Shown: positions 1 to 9,817, counted from the first letter of the stretch. The stretch: DNA of 64,000 nt from Ruegeria halocynthiae (GCF_900106805.1 NZ_FNNP01000006.1:62001-126000), one strand, 5' to 3'. A program made the numbers and translations. The notes: generated from the sequence alone by a model not told the origin.

Positions 1-296
1 AAACCGGTAAACGGGTCTTCGGGGGCTTCACGCGCCATGGCAACCGCCCGTTCTGCCATCGCCATGAGGGTCTCGGCGCGGCTGTCAGAACTGGAAACGA
101 TCGCCTGCTGTTTGCCAAGAAACACCCGCAGTCCCAGATCCGTTGCTTCCGAGCGCTCGGCATGTTCCAACGCACCACCGCGTACCTCGACAGACACGGA
201 TGAGCCATCAATAACAATGGCATCGGCTGCTTCGGCGCCGGCCACGCGGGCGGCATCCAAAAGTTCTTCGCTGATGTTTTGAGGTGTTCGGGTCAT
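1..296 (-). CDS. pmbA: Metallopeptidase PmbA/TldE, N-terminal fragment
   Basis: The first 98 codons of a TldD/PmbA family protein are present; the gene runs off the left edge of the window. The ATG at 296 opens a reading frame whose residues (ISEELLDAARVAGAEAAD, then VSVEVRGGALEHAERSE and DLGLRVFLGKQQA) match the start of PmbA/TldE proteins: an amphipathic helix, then the first strands of the domain. In known systems PmbA partners TldD in a cytoplasmic protease that matures or degrades small peptides. The catalytic half lies outside the window, so activity cannot be judged. It could in principle be a TldD paralogue, but the N-terminus fits PmbA better. Confidence 0.85.
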   Translation of the reverse strand, partial: MTRTPQNISEELLDAARVAGAEAADAIVIDGSSVSVEVRGGALEHAERSEATDLGLRVFLGKQQAIVSSSDSRAETLMAMAERAVAMAREAPEDPFTG

Positions 297-384
297 GAGG
301 CCTCCGGTCTGGTTGTACTGGACCTAGCCTCGGACTGTCCGTCCCGCAAGGCCTGCAGCCCAATAGCGATATGTGCCTCAGGCA

Positions 385-410
385 GGAAGGGCCGCAGATG
401 CGGCCTTTCC
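385..410 (-). terminator. Hairpin after the DUF2125 gene
   Basis: An 11-bp stem (one G-U pair) with a 4-base loop: the core GGCCGC-AGAT-GCGGCC at 390-405 extends outward through AAG/TTT and GG/CC. It lies just downstream of the minus-strand DUF2125 gene (stop at 422) and upstream of pmbA. The following T tract is poor, so it is a likely but not certain terminator or mRNA 3' end. Confidence 0.4.
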
Positions 411-421
411 CAATTTGTGTA

Positions 422-1945
422 TCACTTGATCCGCTGACCGTTGGCCAGGATCTGTCCGTCCTCGGTGAACTCGATTTTCGAGTTCAATGTGTCCGGTTCT
501 TCGCCGGGAACAGCCATCAGACCCATCATCATACGGGCACCAAGCGCATCGTTTTCCGAGACAAGGCCCATGCCGATCAACTTGTCGAGCAGGGCATTGG
601 CACCAACAAGTTTCAGATTGGCAACGCCTGATGGGGCGGGCAGGCCATCAAACTCTTCGGTATTCGAATTGTCGAACGCGAAGTCACCATCTCCGGTCAA
701 CTCGGCCCCAACCAGTGATACAAGCAATTCGTTGATCTTCAGCGAATGCAGCTCGCCCGGGGCCACATCAGATGTCTCAAGCTCTTCTACCGCTTCGGGA
801 TCCATGAAATCGACCAGAACCTTGGCTGTGCCGGTAGTGTCCAGCGCAATTGTCGCCGGATCGCGGGGCAGGGTGCCTGCGGGGTCAATCATGCTCCACA
901 ATATGTCGGACATGGTGAAATCGGTCAGGTTCATGCCGAATCCGAAGGGTTGGATTTCTTCAGAAGCCTGAACAGGGAACTCAAACTTCAGCCCAGCATT
1001 GGCCATCGCCATTTCGATCGGGAACGGTAGATCGGCGGTTGTGACCGCCAATTTTGTGCCGTTTTGCGCAAGATCGTAAACAAGCCGCTGTGCATCAATG
1101 CTGCCGGTGAAGCTGCCACCTTCGGAACTGCTGCTGAGCGAGAACGGCTCACCTTCCGAAGTACCCGCCATTTCGGTGCTGCCCGAGGCATAAGTAAAGG
1201 TGCCTGATGCGGCAAACCCGGCCTTGTAGATGTCTTGTACGTTGGACACGTCGATTCCGGGTGGAATGATCGTGTCGCCGTCAAATTTTAGGTCACCCAA
1301 CTTGCCGCTGATCCGGCCCGTATCTTCGCTTTCGGGTTCGTTAAAGGCGACATCATAAGACAGGCTACTAGCGGTAAACTGCTGGGCGATATCGCGCTTT
1401 TCGCCGATCTCCATCTGGGATGAGCCCGCAATCTCATTCATCTGGACATTCAAGGCCAGCATGTCATCTGTCACGGTCTCACCGTCAAATTCCAGCGAAT
1501 CCAGTGCCAGGTTCAGGCTGTTTGCGCTGTAATCGTAAGTCATGTTTTCGGGGGTGCCCGACACAACCATTTCCAGAGCATCGTGCGAGTAAATCAGATC
1601 TGCCGAGAATGTCTCATCCTCAGCCTCACCCGAAATGCTCATCGGAAAGCTGGCCGGGAAGCCGATATTAACCGTGCCATCGCCATTCTCGGTCAGCGTC
1701 ATCTCGGGGATGACCATATCGAACGTGCCTTCGGTGTCAGGTATCGCCATGGCCATTGTCATGTTCGAGATGGTTGTGACACTGCCCGATACGTTCTGCT
1801 CACCGGTTACGTCATACCCCATGCCGCCCAGATAGGCCTGCCAATCGGCCCATACGTCATTGGCGGTGACATCTGCAAACACGCCTTGTGTGGCAACAGC
1901 ATAAGCCAGGGCCGCACCGCAGCCACGGCGAAGGAAAACAGTCAT
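422..1945 (-). CDS. DUF2125 domain protein (exported, function unknown)
   Basis: A 507-residue protein starting MTVFLRRGCGAALAYAVATQ, a probable signal peptide cleaved after VFA (about residue 24), so it is probably periplasmic. The rest is an acidic, beta-rich protein with repeated TISNMTMAM-, LNLALDSLEFDG- and LKINELLVSLVGAEL-like strands, typical of DUF2125 proteins of alphaproteobacteria. It ends with a segment about small-residue turnover (GLVSENDALGARMMMGLMAVPGEEPD, here in two parts). The ATG at 1945 was chosen because AGAAGGG lies a suitable distance upstream and the signal peptide begins there; an in-frame start at 2023 would bury the signal. It is divergent from the SDR gene. No function is known for the family. 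Confidence 0.8.
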   Translation of the reverse strand: MTVFLRRGCGAALAYAVATQGVFADVTANDVWADWQAYLGGMGYDVTGEQNVSGSVTTISNMTMAMAIPDTEGTFDMVIPEMTLTENGDGTVNIGFPASFPMSISGEAEDETFSADLIYSHDALEMVVSGTPENMTYDYSANSLNLALDSLEFDGETVTDDMLALNVQMNEIAGSSQMEIGEKRDIAQQFTASSLSYDVAFNEPESEDTGRISGKLGDLKFDGDTIIPPGIDVSNVQDIYKAGFAASGTFTYASGSTEMAGTSEGEPFSLSSSSEGGSFTGSIDAQRLVYDLAQNGTKLAVTTADLPFPIEMAMANAGLKFEFPVQASEEIQPFGFGMNLTDFTMSDILWSMIDPAGTLPRDPATIALDTTGTAKVLVDFMDPEAVEELETSDVAPGELHSLKINELLVSLVGAELTGDGDFAFDNSNTEEFDGLPAPSGVANLKLVGANALLDKLIGMGLVSENDALGARMMMGLMAVPGEEPDTLNSKIEFTEDGQILANGQRIK

Positions 1946-2077
1946 AAGAGAACCCTTCTTGATCAATTTGCGCGCATCGTCGTGCCTGTGGCGGCCAGCG
2001 TCAAGGGGTAAGGGGTGGACCAATTCCCCATTTGCGGGGTACCAGTTAACACAATTTCAAGCGCAGGGATTCAAACG

Positions 2078-2827
2078 ATGCATATGCAAGGGAAAACCGT
2101 ACTGATCACAGGGGCCAGCCGGGGCATTGGGGCCGAAGCCGGGCGCGTTTTTGCCGCAGCCGGTGCCAATGTGGCATTGGTCGCACGTAGCCGTGATCAG
2201 ATCGGCGCACTGGCCGCAGCGCTAGGTGACAATGCAATCGCGCTGGCCTGCGATGTCAGTGATTTCGCGCAGGTCGAACAGACGGTTGCCGATTGCATCG
2301 ACCGATTTGGCGGTTTGGACGTGCTGATCGGAAATGCTGGCGTGATTGACCCGATCTTTCATTTGTCGAATGCAGACACTCAGGCCTGGAGCCAGGCAAT
2401 CGACATCAATCTGAAAGGTATTTTTTATGGGATGCGCGCGGCCTTGCCCATCATGCGGGCCGCAGGCGGTGGGACGGTATTGACCGTCTCGTCTGGTGCA
2501 GCGTCGAATCCGGTCGAAGCCTGGAGCCACTATTGTGCATCCAAGGCTGGGGCAAAGATGTTAACAGAATGCGTTCATCTGGAAGAGGCGCATCACGGCA
2601 TCCGCGCCATGGGCCTGTCGCCAGGTACCGTGGCCACCGACATGCAGCGGGTGATCAAGGCCAGCGGTATCAACCCTGTCAGCCAACTGGATTGGGACGA
2701 TCACATTCCCGCAGATTGGCCCGCACGGGCGCTGATGTGGATGTGTTCAACGGATGCGGATGAGTTTCTGGGAACCGAGATATCACTGCGCAATGAAGAC
2801 ATCCGCAAACGGGTTGGTCTGACGTGA
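2078..2827 (+). CDS. Short-chain dehydrogenase/reductase (SDR)
   Basis: A 249-residue classical SDR. The cofactor motif is TGASRGIG near residues 12-19, followed by NAG (GNAGV) near 84-88 and the catalytic Ser with YCASK near 152-156 (SHYCASKAG), so the Ser-Tyr-Lys set is present. The AR after the first beta strand (VALVARSRD) suggests NADP preference. The ATG at 2078 follows AGGGA by 8 bases; a second ATG two codons later is possible. It overlaps the crotonase gene by GTGA and so probably forms an operon with it and the VOC gene. The substrate cannot be inferred. Confidence 0.85.
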   Translation: MHMQGKTVLITGASRGIGAEAGRVFAAAGANVALVARSRDQIGALAAALGDNAIALACDVSDFAQVEQTVADCIDRFGGLDVLIGNAGVIDPIFHLSNADTQAWSQAIDINLKGIFYGMRAALPIMRAAGGGTVLTVSSGAASNPVEAWSHYCASKAGAKMLTECVHLEEAHHGIRAMGLSPGTVATDMQRVIKASGINPVSQLDWDDHIPADWPARALMWMCSTDADEFLGTEISLRNEDIRKRVGLT

Positions 2828-3432
2828 TCGAGCTGACGCAAGATGATGGGTTGTGGACGGTCACGTTGAACAACCCAGAAAAAGCCAATGCGCTTACCTC
2901 AGCGATGCTGGGCGAACTGGTCCGCATCGCAGAAGCGGCAACCGAAGCACGCGCATTGATCCTGACCGGCGCGGGCCGGGTATTCAGCGCAGGTGCAGAC
3001 CTTGAGGAAGCGCGAGCGGGTCTTGCGACCTCAAATCTGTGGGAACAACTCTCGAGTGCGATTGCCGCGTTGCCCTGCCTGACGGTGGCAGCGCTTAACG
3101 GCACATTGGCAGGTGGGGCCAACGGTATGGTTCTGGCGTGTGATTTGCGTATTGCAGTCCAGTCGGCCAAGTTCTTCTATCCGGTCATGAAGTTGGGTTT
3201 TCTGCCTCAGCCCTCTGATCCTAAGCGGATGGCTGCACTGATCGGCCCGTCCAGAACCAAGATGATCTTGATGGCCGGGCAAAAGATTTCGGCCGTAGAA
3301 GCGTACAGCTTTGGGTTGGTCGATCGGGTGGTTGAGCCTGACCAGTTGATGCCCACTGCACACGAGCTGGTGGCTGACAGCCTGTCCGCAGACCCATCGA
3401 TTGCTGCAGGCATTGCCGGATTGTGCCCATGA
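2824..3432 (+). CDS. Enoyl-CoA hydratase/isomerase family protein, short and lacking catalytic glutamates
   Basis: A 202-residue crotonase-fold protein starting at GTG (2824) that overlaps the SDR stop by 4 bases. The first oxyanion-hole segment (RVFSAGADLEEA, near residue 55) and the second (GTLAGGANGMVLACDLR, near 97) are clear. At the two positions where enoyl-CoA hydratases carry catalytic Glu, this protein has Gly (GGANGMV) and Val (FYPVMKLG). It also ends about 50 residues earlier than usual, losing most of the C-terminal helices. It may catalyse another crotonase reaction or only bind acyl-CoA. The stop overlaps the VOC start (ATGA). Confidence 0.8.
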   Translation: MIELTQDDGLWTVTLNNPEKANALTSAMLGELVRIAEAATEARALILTGAGRVFSAGADLEEARAGLATSNLWEQLSSAIAALPCLTVAALNGTLAGGANGMVLACDLRIAVQSAKFFYPVMKLGFLPQPSDPKRMAALIGPSRTKMILMAGQKISAVEAYSFGLVDRVVEPDQLMPTAHELVADSLSADPSIAAGIAGLCP

Positions 3433-4166
3433 GGATGGCTGCGCTGCAATTGCGTGTGTCGAACCCGGATGTTCTGGCGGCGTTCTATCGTGATGTGCTG
3501 GGCATGTCTGTCCGGATCGAAGGTGCCATTCGTCGTGTGGGATATCCTGGGGAGGATGCCGATCTTCTACTAGTGCCAGGTGGCGGTGGTTACCACCATG
3601 ACCGCGGACAACGCTACTGGAAGATCGGTATCACGCTGCCGGATGTTGATCTTGCCGTCGAGGCCCTGCGCCAGAAGGGCACTCCGGTCAGTGATCCGGG
3701 CCAGTTTCTGGATATCGGTTATATGTGTCATCTTAACGATCCCGAAGGTTTCACGATTGAGCTTCTGCAGCATGATTTCGAAGACAATCGGGCTGACAAC
3801 ACTGCCAGCCCAGATGCCCCATTTGCCAAGGCCTGTATCGGCCAGATCACATTGCGCACCGGAGATATCGCCGCCGAGGATGCATTTTGCCGTTCGTTGG
3901 GCATGTCACTGCTGTCGCTGCAGGATGTCGAACCATACGGGTTTGATCTGCATTTCTATGCCTTCACACGGGATGAACCACCCAGTTCTGATCTCTGGGC
4001 CGTTGAGAATCGTGAGTGGCTTTGGAAGCGGCCCTATACCACACTGGAGTTTCAGCACATCCCCAATGCCCGGTTTGCGCCGGTACCCGATTACCTTGGC
4101 ATCGAAATCGAGGGTCTGGCCGAGCCGCAAACGGATGCATTTGGCGATCCGTGGCGTCCGGCCTGA
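3429..4166 (+). CDS. VOC/glyoxalase-fold protein with two domains
   Basis: A 245-residue protein with two vicinal-oxygen-chelate modules. The first (residues 1-115) begins LQLRVSNPDVLAAFYRDVLGM and ends in HLNDPEGFTIELLQHD, which supplies the typical C-terminal Glu. The second (about 130-235) begins IGQITLRTGDIAAEDAFCRSL and contains YTTLEFQHIP and DYLGIEIEG. Tandem domains resemble extradiol dioxygenase or glyoxalase relatives. The start ATG at 3429 overlaps the crotonase stop (ATGA); GTG at 3423 is an in-frame alternative. The gene converges with the HNH gene with no bases between them. The reaction is unknown. Confidence 0.75.
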   Translation: MRMAALQLRVSNPDVLAAFYRDVLGMSVRIEGAIRRVGYPGEDADLLLVPGGGGYHHDRGQRYWKIGITLPDVDLAVEALRQKGTPVSDPGQFLDIGYMCHLNDPEGFTIELLQHDFEDNRADNTASPDAPFAKACIGQITLRTGDIAAEDAFCRSLGMSLLSLQDVEPYGFDLHFYAFTRDEPPSSDLWAVENREWLWKRPYTTLEFQHIPNARFAPVPDYLGIEIEGLAEPQTDAFGDPWRPA

Positions 4167-4463
4167 TCAACGCACGCGCCGTTTGCCCGGCACTTTTGAG
4201 CGAAATCCGGGTGGGCGTTTGCGGACCCAGTTCAGGAAATTGTTAAGTCTCGGGTGGGCGCGTAACGCTTCAATGGTGTTGAAATTGCGCGCCAATTCCG
4301 CCTCGGTCAGAGTTGCGTGCACCTCTTTGTGGCAGATCTGGTGCAACAAAACGGTGGGTCCGCCCTTGCCTCCTTTGAGCTTTGGGATCAGATGGTGCAG
4401 GCTGCCAACGCCTTCGGGGATCGGGCGGTCGCAGAGCGGGCAGATCGGATCGGAATTTGCCAC
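4167..4463 (-). CDS. Small HNH endonuclease family protein
   Basis: A 98-residue protein with an HNH-type core: CPLC at residues 8-11, LHHLIPKLKGGK near 22-33 (the His pair and the Asn/Lys turn), and ICHKEVHA near 43-50. The C-terminal 30 residues are strongly basic. These are the zinc and catalytic elements of small HNH proteins common in proteobacteria; the cellular role is not known. It stands alone on the minus strand between two plus-strand genes; the stop directly abuts the VOC stop. Confidence 0.8.
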   Translation of the reverse strand: MANSDPICPLCDRPIPEGVGSLHHLIPKLKGGKGGPTVLLHQICHKEVHATLTEAELARNFNTIEALRAHPRLNNFLNWVRKRPPGFRSKVPGKRRVR

Positions 4464-4507
4464 GAGCTAACTTCGCGCTGAAGTGTGCGCAGGGCAAGAG
4501 GAACGTA

Positions 4508-5686
4508 ATGGCGCAAACCATGGTCATCGGGGCAGGGCCGGCGGGGCTGATGGCCGCCGAACAACTTGCTGCTGCAGGGCATGAGGTTCTTGTGGCCGAA
4601 GCCAAGTCTTCGGTCGCGCGCAAATTTTTGATGGCGGGGAAATCTGGTCTGAACCTGACCAAAGACGAATCTTTTGACACGTTTATGGGCGCTTATGGGG
4701 GTGCCGAGGATTGGTTGCACCCGATGGTCCGCGCGTTTGACGCACAGGCGGTCATGGCTTGGGCCAGTGACCTGGGGCAGGAGATGTTCACAGGCTCAAC
4801 GGGTCGCGTGTTTCCGAAGGTGATGAAGGCCTCGCCCTTGTTGCGGGCCTGGCTGGCGCGGCTGGATCAGACTGGTGTTGAGATCAGGACACGATGGCGC
4901 TGGCAGGGATGGCAAGACGGGGCGCTGGTGTTTGACACCCCAGCTGGTGAGCGGCTTTTCACACCCGATGCAACGGTTCTGGCATTGGGCGGCGCCAGTT
5001 GGGCGCGGCTGGGGGCGGATGGTGCGTGGGCTCCATGGCTTGCGGATAAAGGCGTCACCTTATCCCCGTTTGAACCTGCAAATGCAGCTCTGTCGGTCGA
5101 CTGGAGTCAATACATGCAACCTCATTTCGGCTCGGCTCTAAAGTCGGTGCGCTGGATGGCTGGCGCGTTGGACAGCCGAGGCGAAGCCACAATTTCCGCC
5201 AGGGGCTTAGAGGGTGGAGGTCTTTATTCACTTACTCCCGCCCTGCGTGGTGGCGATCCTCTCTTCGTGGATTTGCTGCCCGATCTGGGCGAGAAGGATT
5301 TGCTGGCGCGCCTTGCGTCGAAGAATCCCAAAACCACATTATCTCAGTGGTTAAAAAAGACGTTACACCTGCCGCCACAGAAAATTGCGCTGTTTCACGA
5401 AATGAAAAAGCGGTGCGGTTTACCTAAGTTGGATGAAGCTTGCGCAATCAAGCGGTTGCCTGTGCTCAACGCGGACCTTCGCCCGATGGATGAGGCAATC
5501 TCGACCGCTGGCGGTGTCGGGCGCGGTGCCTTGGACCGTGGCTTGATGCTGTCCGCGTTACCGGGCGTATTTTGCGCGGGTGAGATGTTGGATTGGGAAG
5601 CCCCAACAGGGGGCTATTTGTTAACTGCGTGTCTGGCAACCGGACGTTGGGCCGGGCAGTCGGCGGTCGCCTGGCTGGAACGCTAG
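4508..5686 (+). CDS. HI0933/TIGR03862-type NAD(P)/FAD-dependent flavoprotein
   Basis: A 392-residue flavoprotein. The N-terminal Rossmann motif is VIGAGPAGLMAAEQLAAAGH (residues 6-25), followed by the family-specific segment VARKFLMAGKSGLNLTKDE (near 38-56). The C-terminal part has AGEMLDWEAPTGGYLLTACLATG, the FAD-closing GG signature of this family. The ATG at 4508 has AGAGGAA upstream; the frame is open further upstream but the glycine motif fixes the start. Proteins of this family bind FAD and have been called aminoacetone oxidase-like, but the physiological substrate is not established. It converges with holA. Confidence 0.85.
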   Translation: MAQTMVIGAGPAGLMAAEQLAAAGHEVLVAEAKSSVARKFLMAGKSGLNLTKDESFDTFMGAYGGAEDWLHPMVRAFDAQAVMAWASDLGQEMFTGSTGRVFPKVMKASPLLRAWLARLDQTGVEIRTRWRWQGWQDGALVFDTPAGERLFTPDATVLALGGASWARLGADGAWAPWLADKGVTLSPFEPANAALSVDWSQYMQPHFGSALKSVRWMAGALDSRGEATISARGLEGGGLYSLTPALRGGDPLFVDLLPDLGEKDLLARLASKNPKTTLSQWLKKTLHLPPQKIALFHEMKKRCGLPKLDEACAIKRLPVLNADLRPMDEAISTAGGVGRGALDRGLMLSALPGVFCAGEMLDWEAPTGGYLLTACLATGRWAGQSAVAWLER

Positions 5687-5689
5687 GCT

Positions 5690-6718
5690 TCAACCCGACC
5701 GGGCCAGCATAGCCAGACGGATCATGGCCCGCTCTACAAGCGCCATGGCAGGTGCAGTTTGACCTGCCGAACGCAAAGACAGGTCCGTATCAGTCAACAC
5801 CGTCAAAGCGGTTTGCAATTTCGGCGCCCCCCATCCTTGCGCCTGTCGCAATATCCGATCGCGTCGCTTGCCATAGACCGGGGGGCGTAGCTTACCGATT
5901 CCTTGCGCAGCGCCACCCGGATCAGAAGCGCAGGCATACAGCGTCCGGAAGTGCCGCGTGGCACCGATACACAGGCTCACCCCATTGGTGCCCTGTGCCT
6001 GCAGCCGCCGGATCAGCGGGCCGATTTCCGGCGCGCGGCCTTCGGCAATCACGTTCAGAACGTCATCCAGCGCTGCCTCGGTTGATCGTGGTGCGCAGGC
6101 CTCGATGTCTTCGATGGTCAGCTCAGCCGAGTCGCCCTGCTTGTAAAGTGACAGCTTCTCAACAGTTTGGGTAAAATCTCCGGGGCTTAGCCCCAAAGCA
6201 AGTTCGCTGAGGGCCGACATCGAATCGCGCGGGATATTCTGCAATCCGGCCTGTGTCAGGATGCGTTCAACCTCGGCGCGCGAAGGCGGGTCGTCATAAA
6301 TGCCGACTGCATAGGCCGCCGGGTTCGTTTCGAAAGCCTTGCGGATTTTCGAACTGGGTTTGAGCTGCCCGGCTGTCACAATGATCTGCGCATCGCCATA
6401 GCCCCAGTCTTCGAGTGCCGCCAGGATCGCAGGCGCGGCCACATCGGTGGAGTCTTCGACAAATACCGCGCGTGGGCCGGGGAAAAAACCGACTGCCTTG
6501 ACCGCATCAAGCAACAGGGCAGGATCGCTGCGCAGGTCCGCACCGGGAATGCGGGTCAGGCGCATTTCCTCTTCGGCGCCGGGACCCAGCAAAGCGGCCA
6601 ATACCTGTTGACGTTTCAGGGCAACGCGCATCACGTCTGCCCCATAGATCAGCAACCCGGCCTTGTCGGTGTCCGGCTTGGCGAAGTATCCTTCGGCCTC
6701 ACGCGGGCTTAACTTCAT
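5690..6718 (-). CDS. holA: DNA polymerase III subunit delta
   Basis: A 342-residue protein of the clamp-loader delta family. It starts [12 protein letters not shown]; the first domain carries GLLIYGADVMRVALKRQQVL (near residues 20-40) and the C-terminal collar contains RALQAQG-like helices (RRLQAQGTNGVSLCIGATRH) near 240-260. Delta opens the beta clamp during DNA replication. Its ATG overlaps the lptE stop (ATGA), so it is translated from the leuS-lptE-holA transcript, an order widely seen in alphaproteobacteria. The C-terminus ends MLARSG. Confidence 0.9.
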   Translation of the reverse strand: MKLSPREAEGYFAKPDTDKAGLLIYGADVMRVALKRQQVLAALLGPGAEEEMRLTRIPGADLRSDPALLLDAVKAVGFFPGPRAVFVEDSTDVAAPAILAALEDWGYGDAQIIVTAGQLKPSSKIRKAFETNPAAYAVGIYDDPPSRAEVERILTQAGLQNIPRDSMSALSELALGLSPGDFTQTVEKLSLYKQGDSAELTIEDIEACAPRSTEAALDDVLNVIAEGRAPEIGPLIRRLQAQGTNGVSLCIGATRHFRTLYACASDPGGAAQGIGKLRPPVYGKRRDRILRQAQGWGAPKLQTALTVLTDTDLSLRSAGQTAPAMALVERAMIRLAMLARSG

Positions 6719-7206
6719 GCGGGCAGACCTGGTGTTGCGTAAAGGCGATTCACGATCTGGTCCGACAGAATGACCATCAGGCGCTCTGTTGCGTCGCGTT
6801 CGTCGGCCAGAGTCGACACGGTTGAACCTGCGGCAGAATAGCCGACGAAATCGCTGACCGACCCCGAGGCAATGATTTGCCCCGTTGCGTTCGATTTCAA
6901 GGCATAGGTGGCGCTGCCGTCTATGGTATAGCGGTTGGTCTCGTTGGCGGTGGTGATCGAGGTCCTGCGCGTGTTTGTCGAAACCTTCACATCCAGCTTA
7001 TACGCATTGCCCGAGGTGGCGCTGCGGCCCAGCTGACGTTCCAGATTCTGGACGAGCAGAAAGCTCTCGACAGTATTCGGAGCCGAGACCTCAACCTTGC
7101 CATTCAGCGCCGAGCCCGATCCGCCGGGTGCATAAACGGGCTCGAACCCGCAGGCGGCAAGCGCCAGTGGCATCAACAACAGGGTTCTGCGATTAAACGA
7201 CGACAT
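6715..7206 (-). CDS. lptE: LPS assembly lipoprotein LptE
   Basis: A 163-residue lipoprotein. The signal peptide ends in LALAACGF, giving lipid-modified Cys19. The body has the LptE pattern of a strand-rich domain with [13 protein letters not shown] and [14 protein letters not shown], then ATYALKS and a C-terminal helix [17 protein letters not shown]. LptE plugs LptD in the outer membrane for lipopolysaccharide insertion. The ATG at 7206 lies 14 bases inside the end of leuS and is preceded by GGGACGG; an upstream in-frame ATG at 7227 is possible but would put residues in front of the signal peptide. It overlaps holA by 4 bases. Confidence 0.88.
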   Translation of the reverse strand: MSSFNRRTLLLMPLALAACGFEPVYAPGGSGSALNGKVEVSAPNTVESFLLVQNLERQLGRSATSGNAYKLDVKVSTNTRRTSITTANETNRYTIDGSATYALKSNATGQIIASGSVSDFVGYSAAGSTVSTLADERDATERLMVILSDQIVNRLYATPGLPA

Positions 7207-9745
7207 TGACGATCCGTCCCGGAACAACGATCACTTTTTTAGGTGTGGCGCCAGCCAGCGCCTTTTGCACAGCTTCGGTGCTGAGCGCGATTTTTTCAAC
7301 CTCTGCCTTGTCCAAATCCTTGGCAACGCTGATTTCCGCGCGGCGCTTGCCATTGATCTGGATCGGCAGGGTCACGGTGTCATCGACCAACATAGCTTCA
7401 TCAGCGACTGGCCATGGTGCAGTCGCTACCAGACCTTCACCGCCCAGCATCTGCCAGAGTTCCTCAGACAAGTGCGGGGTCATGGGAGACATCAGCTGTG
7501 CCAAGGTTTTAACCGCTTCGCGCTTGGTGGCGCTGCCTGCGTTGGATTTCGCCAGTGTGTTGGTGAACGCATAGAGCTTTGCGATCGAGGCGTTGAAACC
7601 AAAGGATTCAACACCGCCGGACACGTCGTGGATCGCCTTGTGCATTTCGCGCAGCAGGCTTTCGTCTGCTGCGTTGTCCGGCACATTCGACCCGGCAATT
7701 TCGGAGGCGATACGGTGTACACGGCTTAGGTGCTTGAAAGCGGCTTCCGCGCCCGAGGCCGTCCATTCGACGTCCCGCTCGGGCGGCGAATCGGATAACA
7801 CGAACCAGCGCGCTGTGTCTGCCCCAAAGGCCGAGATGATGCTGACCGGGTCCACAACGTTCTTTTTCGATTTCGACATCTTGGCCGAGGGAATGATTTC
7901 GACCTCAGTGCCGTCGGTCAGTTTGCCGTCGGTCACGTCCTCGGGCAGATGATAGACCGGTCGGCCATTGCCATCGCGTGTTTGGTAAATTTCGTGAGTC
8001 ACCATGCCTTGGGTGAACAGTGCATCGAATGGTTCGATTGCCTTTATCGGCAGGTGACCAGTGATGTTCATCGCCCGCGCGAAGAAACGCGAATAGAGCA
8101 GGTGTAGAATCGCGTGCTCAATCCCGCCGATATACTGGTCGACATTCATCCAGTATTCGGCTTCGGCAAGATCGGTGGGTGTTTCGGCACGCGGCGCGGT
8201 GAAACGAGCGAAATACCAAGACGAATCGACGAATGTGTCCATCGTGTCAGTTTCGCGCTTGGCTGGTGCGCCGCAGGATGGGCATGGCGTGTCGCGCCAA
8301 CTCAGGTGGCGATCCAGCGGGTTGCCGGGAATCGAGAAGTCGATGGGTCTGCCGGCGCCATCGTCATAGGGCAACTGAATCGGCAGCTTCTCTTTCTTCT
8401 CAGGCACCGTCCCGCATTTTTCGCAGTGAACCACGGGAATCGGGCAACCCCAATAACGCTGGCGGCTGAGACCCCAGTCGCGCAGGCGATACTTGGTGAC
8501 CCCCTCGCCCCAGCCGGCCTTTTCAGCGAAATCGACTGTGGTATTGATAGCCTCATCACCTGTGGCTTCACTAAGGCCCGCGAAGTGATTCACCCAGCGG
8601 ACCTTTTCGGTCTTCGGGGGAACGAACGCGATTTTGTCGACCGGGGTGTCATCATCCAGCGCAAAGAACGTGTCGACCACGGGCAGGCCGTATTTGCGGC
8701 AGAAGTCGAGGTCGCGCTGGTCATGTGCCGGGCAGGCGAAGATCGCGCCGGTGCCATAATCCATCAGGATGAAGTTGGCGATCCAGACCGGCAGTTCCCA
8801 ATTCGGGTCCAGGGGATGCTTGACCCGAATGCCGGTATCATAGCCCAGCTTCTCGGCGGTGTCGATGGCTTCTTCGGTTGTCCCACCTTTGCGGCATTCT
8901 GCCACGAATTCAGCTACTTCTGGACTTTCGGCTTCCAGTTGTTTTGCAATCGGATGATCCGGCGAGATACCGACGAAAGACGCACCCAGCAGTGTGTCGG
9001 GGCGTGTCGTATAGACGGTGATCGGCTCTCCACCATCGGTACGTTCGAATCCGAATTGCAAACCGCGCGACTTGCCGATCCAGTTTTCCTGCATCAGCCG
9101 AACTTTGGCGGGCCAGTTGTCCAATGTGTCCAGCGCGTCGAGCAATTCTTCGGAATAATCCGAGATTTTGAAGAACCATTGAGTCAGTTCGCGTCGTTCG
9201 ACCAGTGCACCCGAGCGCCAGCCCCGCCCGTTTTCCACCTGCTCATTGGCCAGAACAGTCATGTCGACCGGGTCCCAATTCACCACGGCGTTCTTGCGGT
9301 AAACCAGCCCGGCCTCGAGCATATCGAGGAACAAAGCCTGTTGCTGGCCGTAATACTCCGGGTCGCATGTTGCAAATTCACGCGACCAATCGATCGACAG
9401 CCCCAAGGGCTTCATCTGTCCGCGCATGTCAGCGATGTTGCCATAGGTCCAGTCTTTGGGGTGGCCACCAATGGCCATCGCGGCATTTTCCGCCGGCATA
9501 CCGAATGCGTCCCAGCCCATCGGGTGCAGCACGTTGTGCCCCGTCGCCAGCTTGTGCCGTGCGATCACATCACCCATCGTATAGTTACGCACATGCCCCA
9601 TGTGGATTCGCCCGGAAGGGTAGGGGAACATCTCAAGCACATAGTATTTCGGCTTGTCCGCCTTGTGGTTGGCAGTGAAGATTCCGGCCTTGTCCCAGGC
9701 CTCTTGCCATTTTGCTTCGATTTCGGTGGCCGAGTAGCGAGACAT
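7193..9745 (-). CDS. leuS: Leucyl-tRNA synthetase
   Basis: An 850-residue class I synthetase charging tRNA-Leu. The HIGH-type motif is HMGH (residues 48-51) in [15 protein letters not shown], the CP1 editing domain contains [17 protein letters not shown] and the conserved [17 protein letters not shown], and the KMSKS loop is at about 622-626 ([11 protein letters not shown]). A Zn-binding CEKCG and CPSCG pair is present. The ATG at 9745 is preceded by GAAGGA; upstream in-frame codons belong to the terminator of the neighbour. It is the first gene of the leuS-lptE-holA operon. Confidence 0.97.
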   Translation of the reverse strand: MSRYSATEIEAKWQEAWDKAGIFTANHKADKPKYYVLEMFPYPSGRIHMGHVRNYTMGDVIARHKLATGHNVLHPMGWDAFGMPAENAAMAIGGHPKDWTYGNIADMRGQMKPLGLSIDWSREFATCDPEYYGQQQALFLDMLEAGLVYRKNAVVNWDPVDMTVLANEQVENGRGWRSGALVERRELTQWFFKISDYSEELLDALDTLDNWPAKVRLMQENWIGKSRGLQFGFERTDGGEPITVYTTRPDTLLGASFVGISPDHPIAKQLEAESPEVAEFVAECRKGGTTEEAIDTAEKLGYDTGIRVKHPLDPNWELPVWIANFILMDYGTGAIFACPAHDQRDLDFCRKYGLPVVDTFFALDDDTPVDKIAFVPPKTEKVRWVNHFAGLSEATGDEAINTTVDFAEKAGWGEGVTKYRLRDWGLSRQRYWGCPIPVVHCEKCGTVPEKKEKLPIQLPYDDGAGRPIDFSIPGNPLDRHLSWRDTPCPSCGAPAKRETDTMDTFVDSSWYFARFTAPRAETPTDLAEAEYWMNVDQYIGGIEHAILHLLYSRFFARAMNITGHLPIKAIEPFDALFTQGMVTHEIYQTRDGNGRPVYHLPEDVTDGKLTDGTEVEIIPSAKMSKSKKNVVDPVSIISAFGADTARWFVLSDSPPERDVEWTASGAEAAFKHLSRVHRIASEIAGSNVPDNAADESLLREMHKAIHDVSGGVESFGFNASIAKLYAFTNTLAKSNAGSATKREAVKTLAQLMSPMTPHLSEELWQMLGGEGLVATAPWPVADEAMLVDDTVTLPIQINGKRRAEISVAKDLDKAEVEKIALSTEAVQKALAGATPKKVIVVPGRIVNVVV

Positions 9746-9760
9746 CGTGCGGTCCTTCGT

Positions 9761-9789
9761 AAATGAAAACGCCGGGTAGGAACCCGGCG
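9761..9789 (-). terminator. Rho-independent terminator of the DUF3576 gene
   Basis: On the minus strand an 8-bp perfect stem CGCCGGGT/ACCCGGCG with a 4-base loop is followed by TTTTCATTT. It lies between the DUF3576 stop (9818) and the leuS start (9745) and would separate the two transcription units. Confidence 0.75.
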
Positions 9790-9817
9790 TGGTCATAATG
9801 TGATTTTCGGCAGGTTG

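Noticed and set aside
8114..9766. Long plus-strand open frame (550 codons) antisense to leuS
   Set aside because: The opposite frame encodes a full leucyl-tRNA synthetase with all motifs; long antisense frames are expected in GC-rich codon-biased genes and this one has no recognisable domain.
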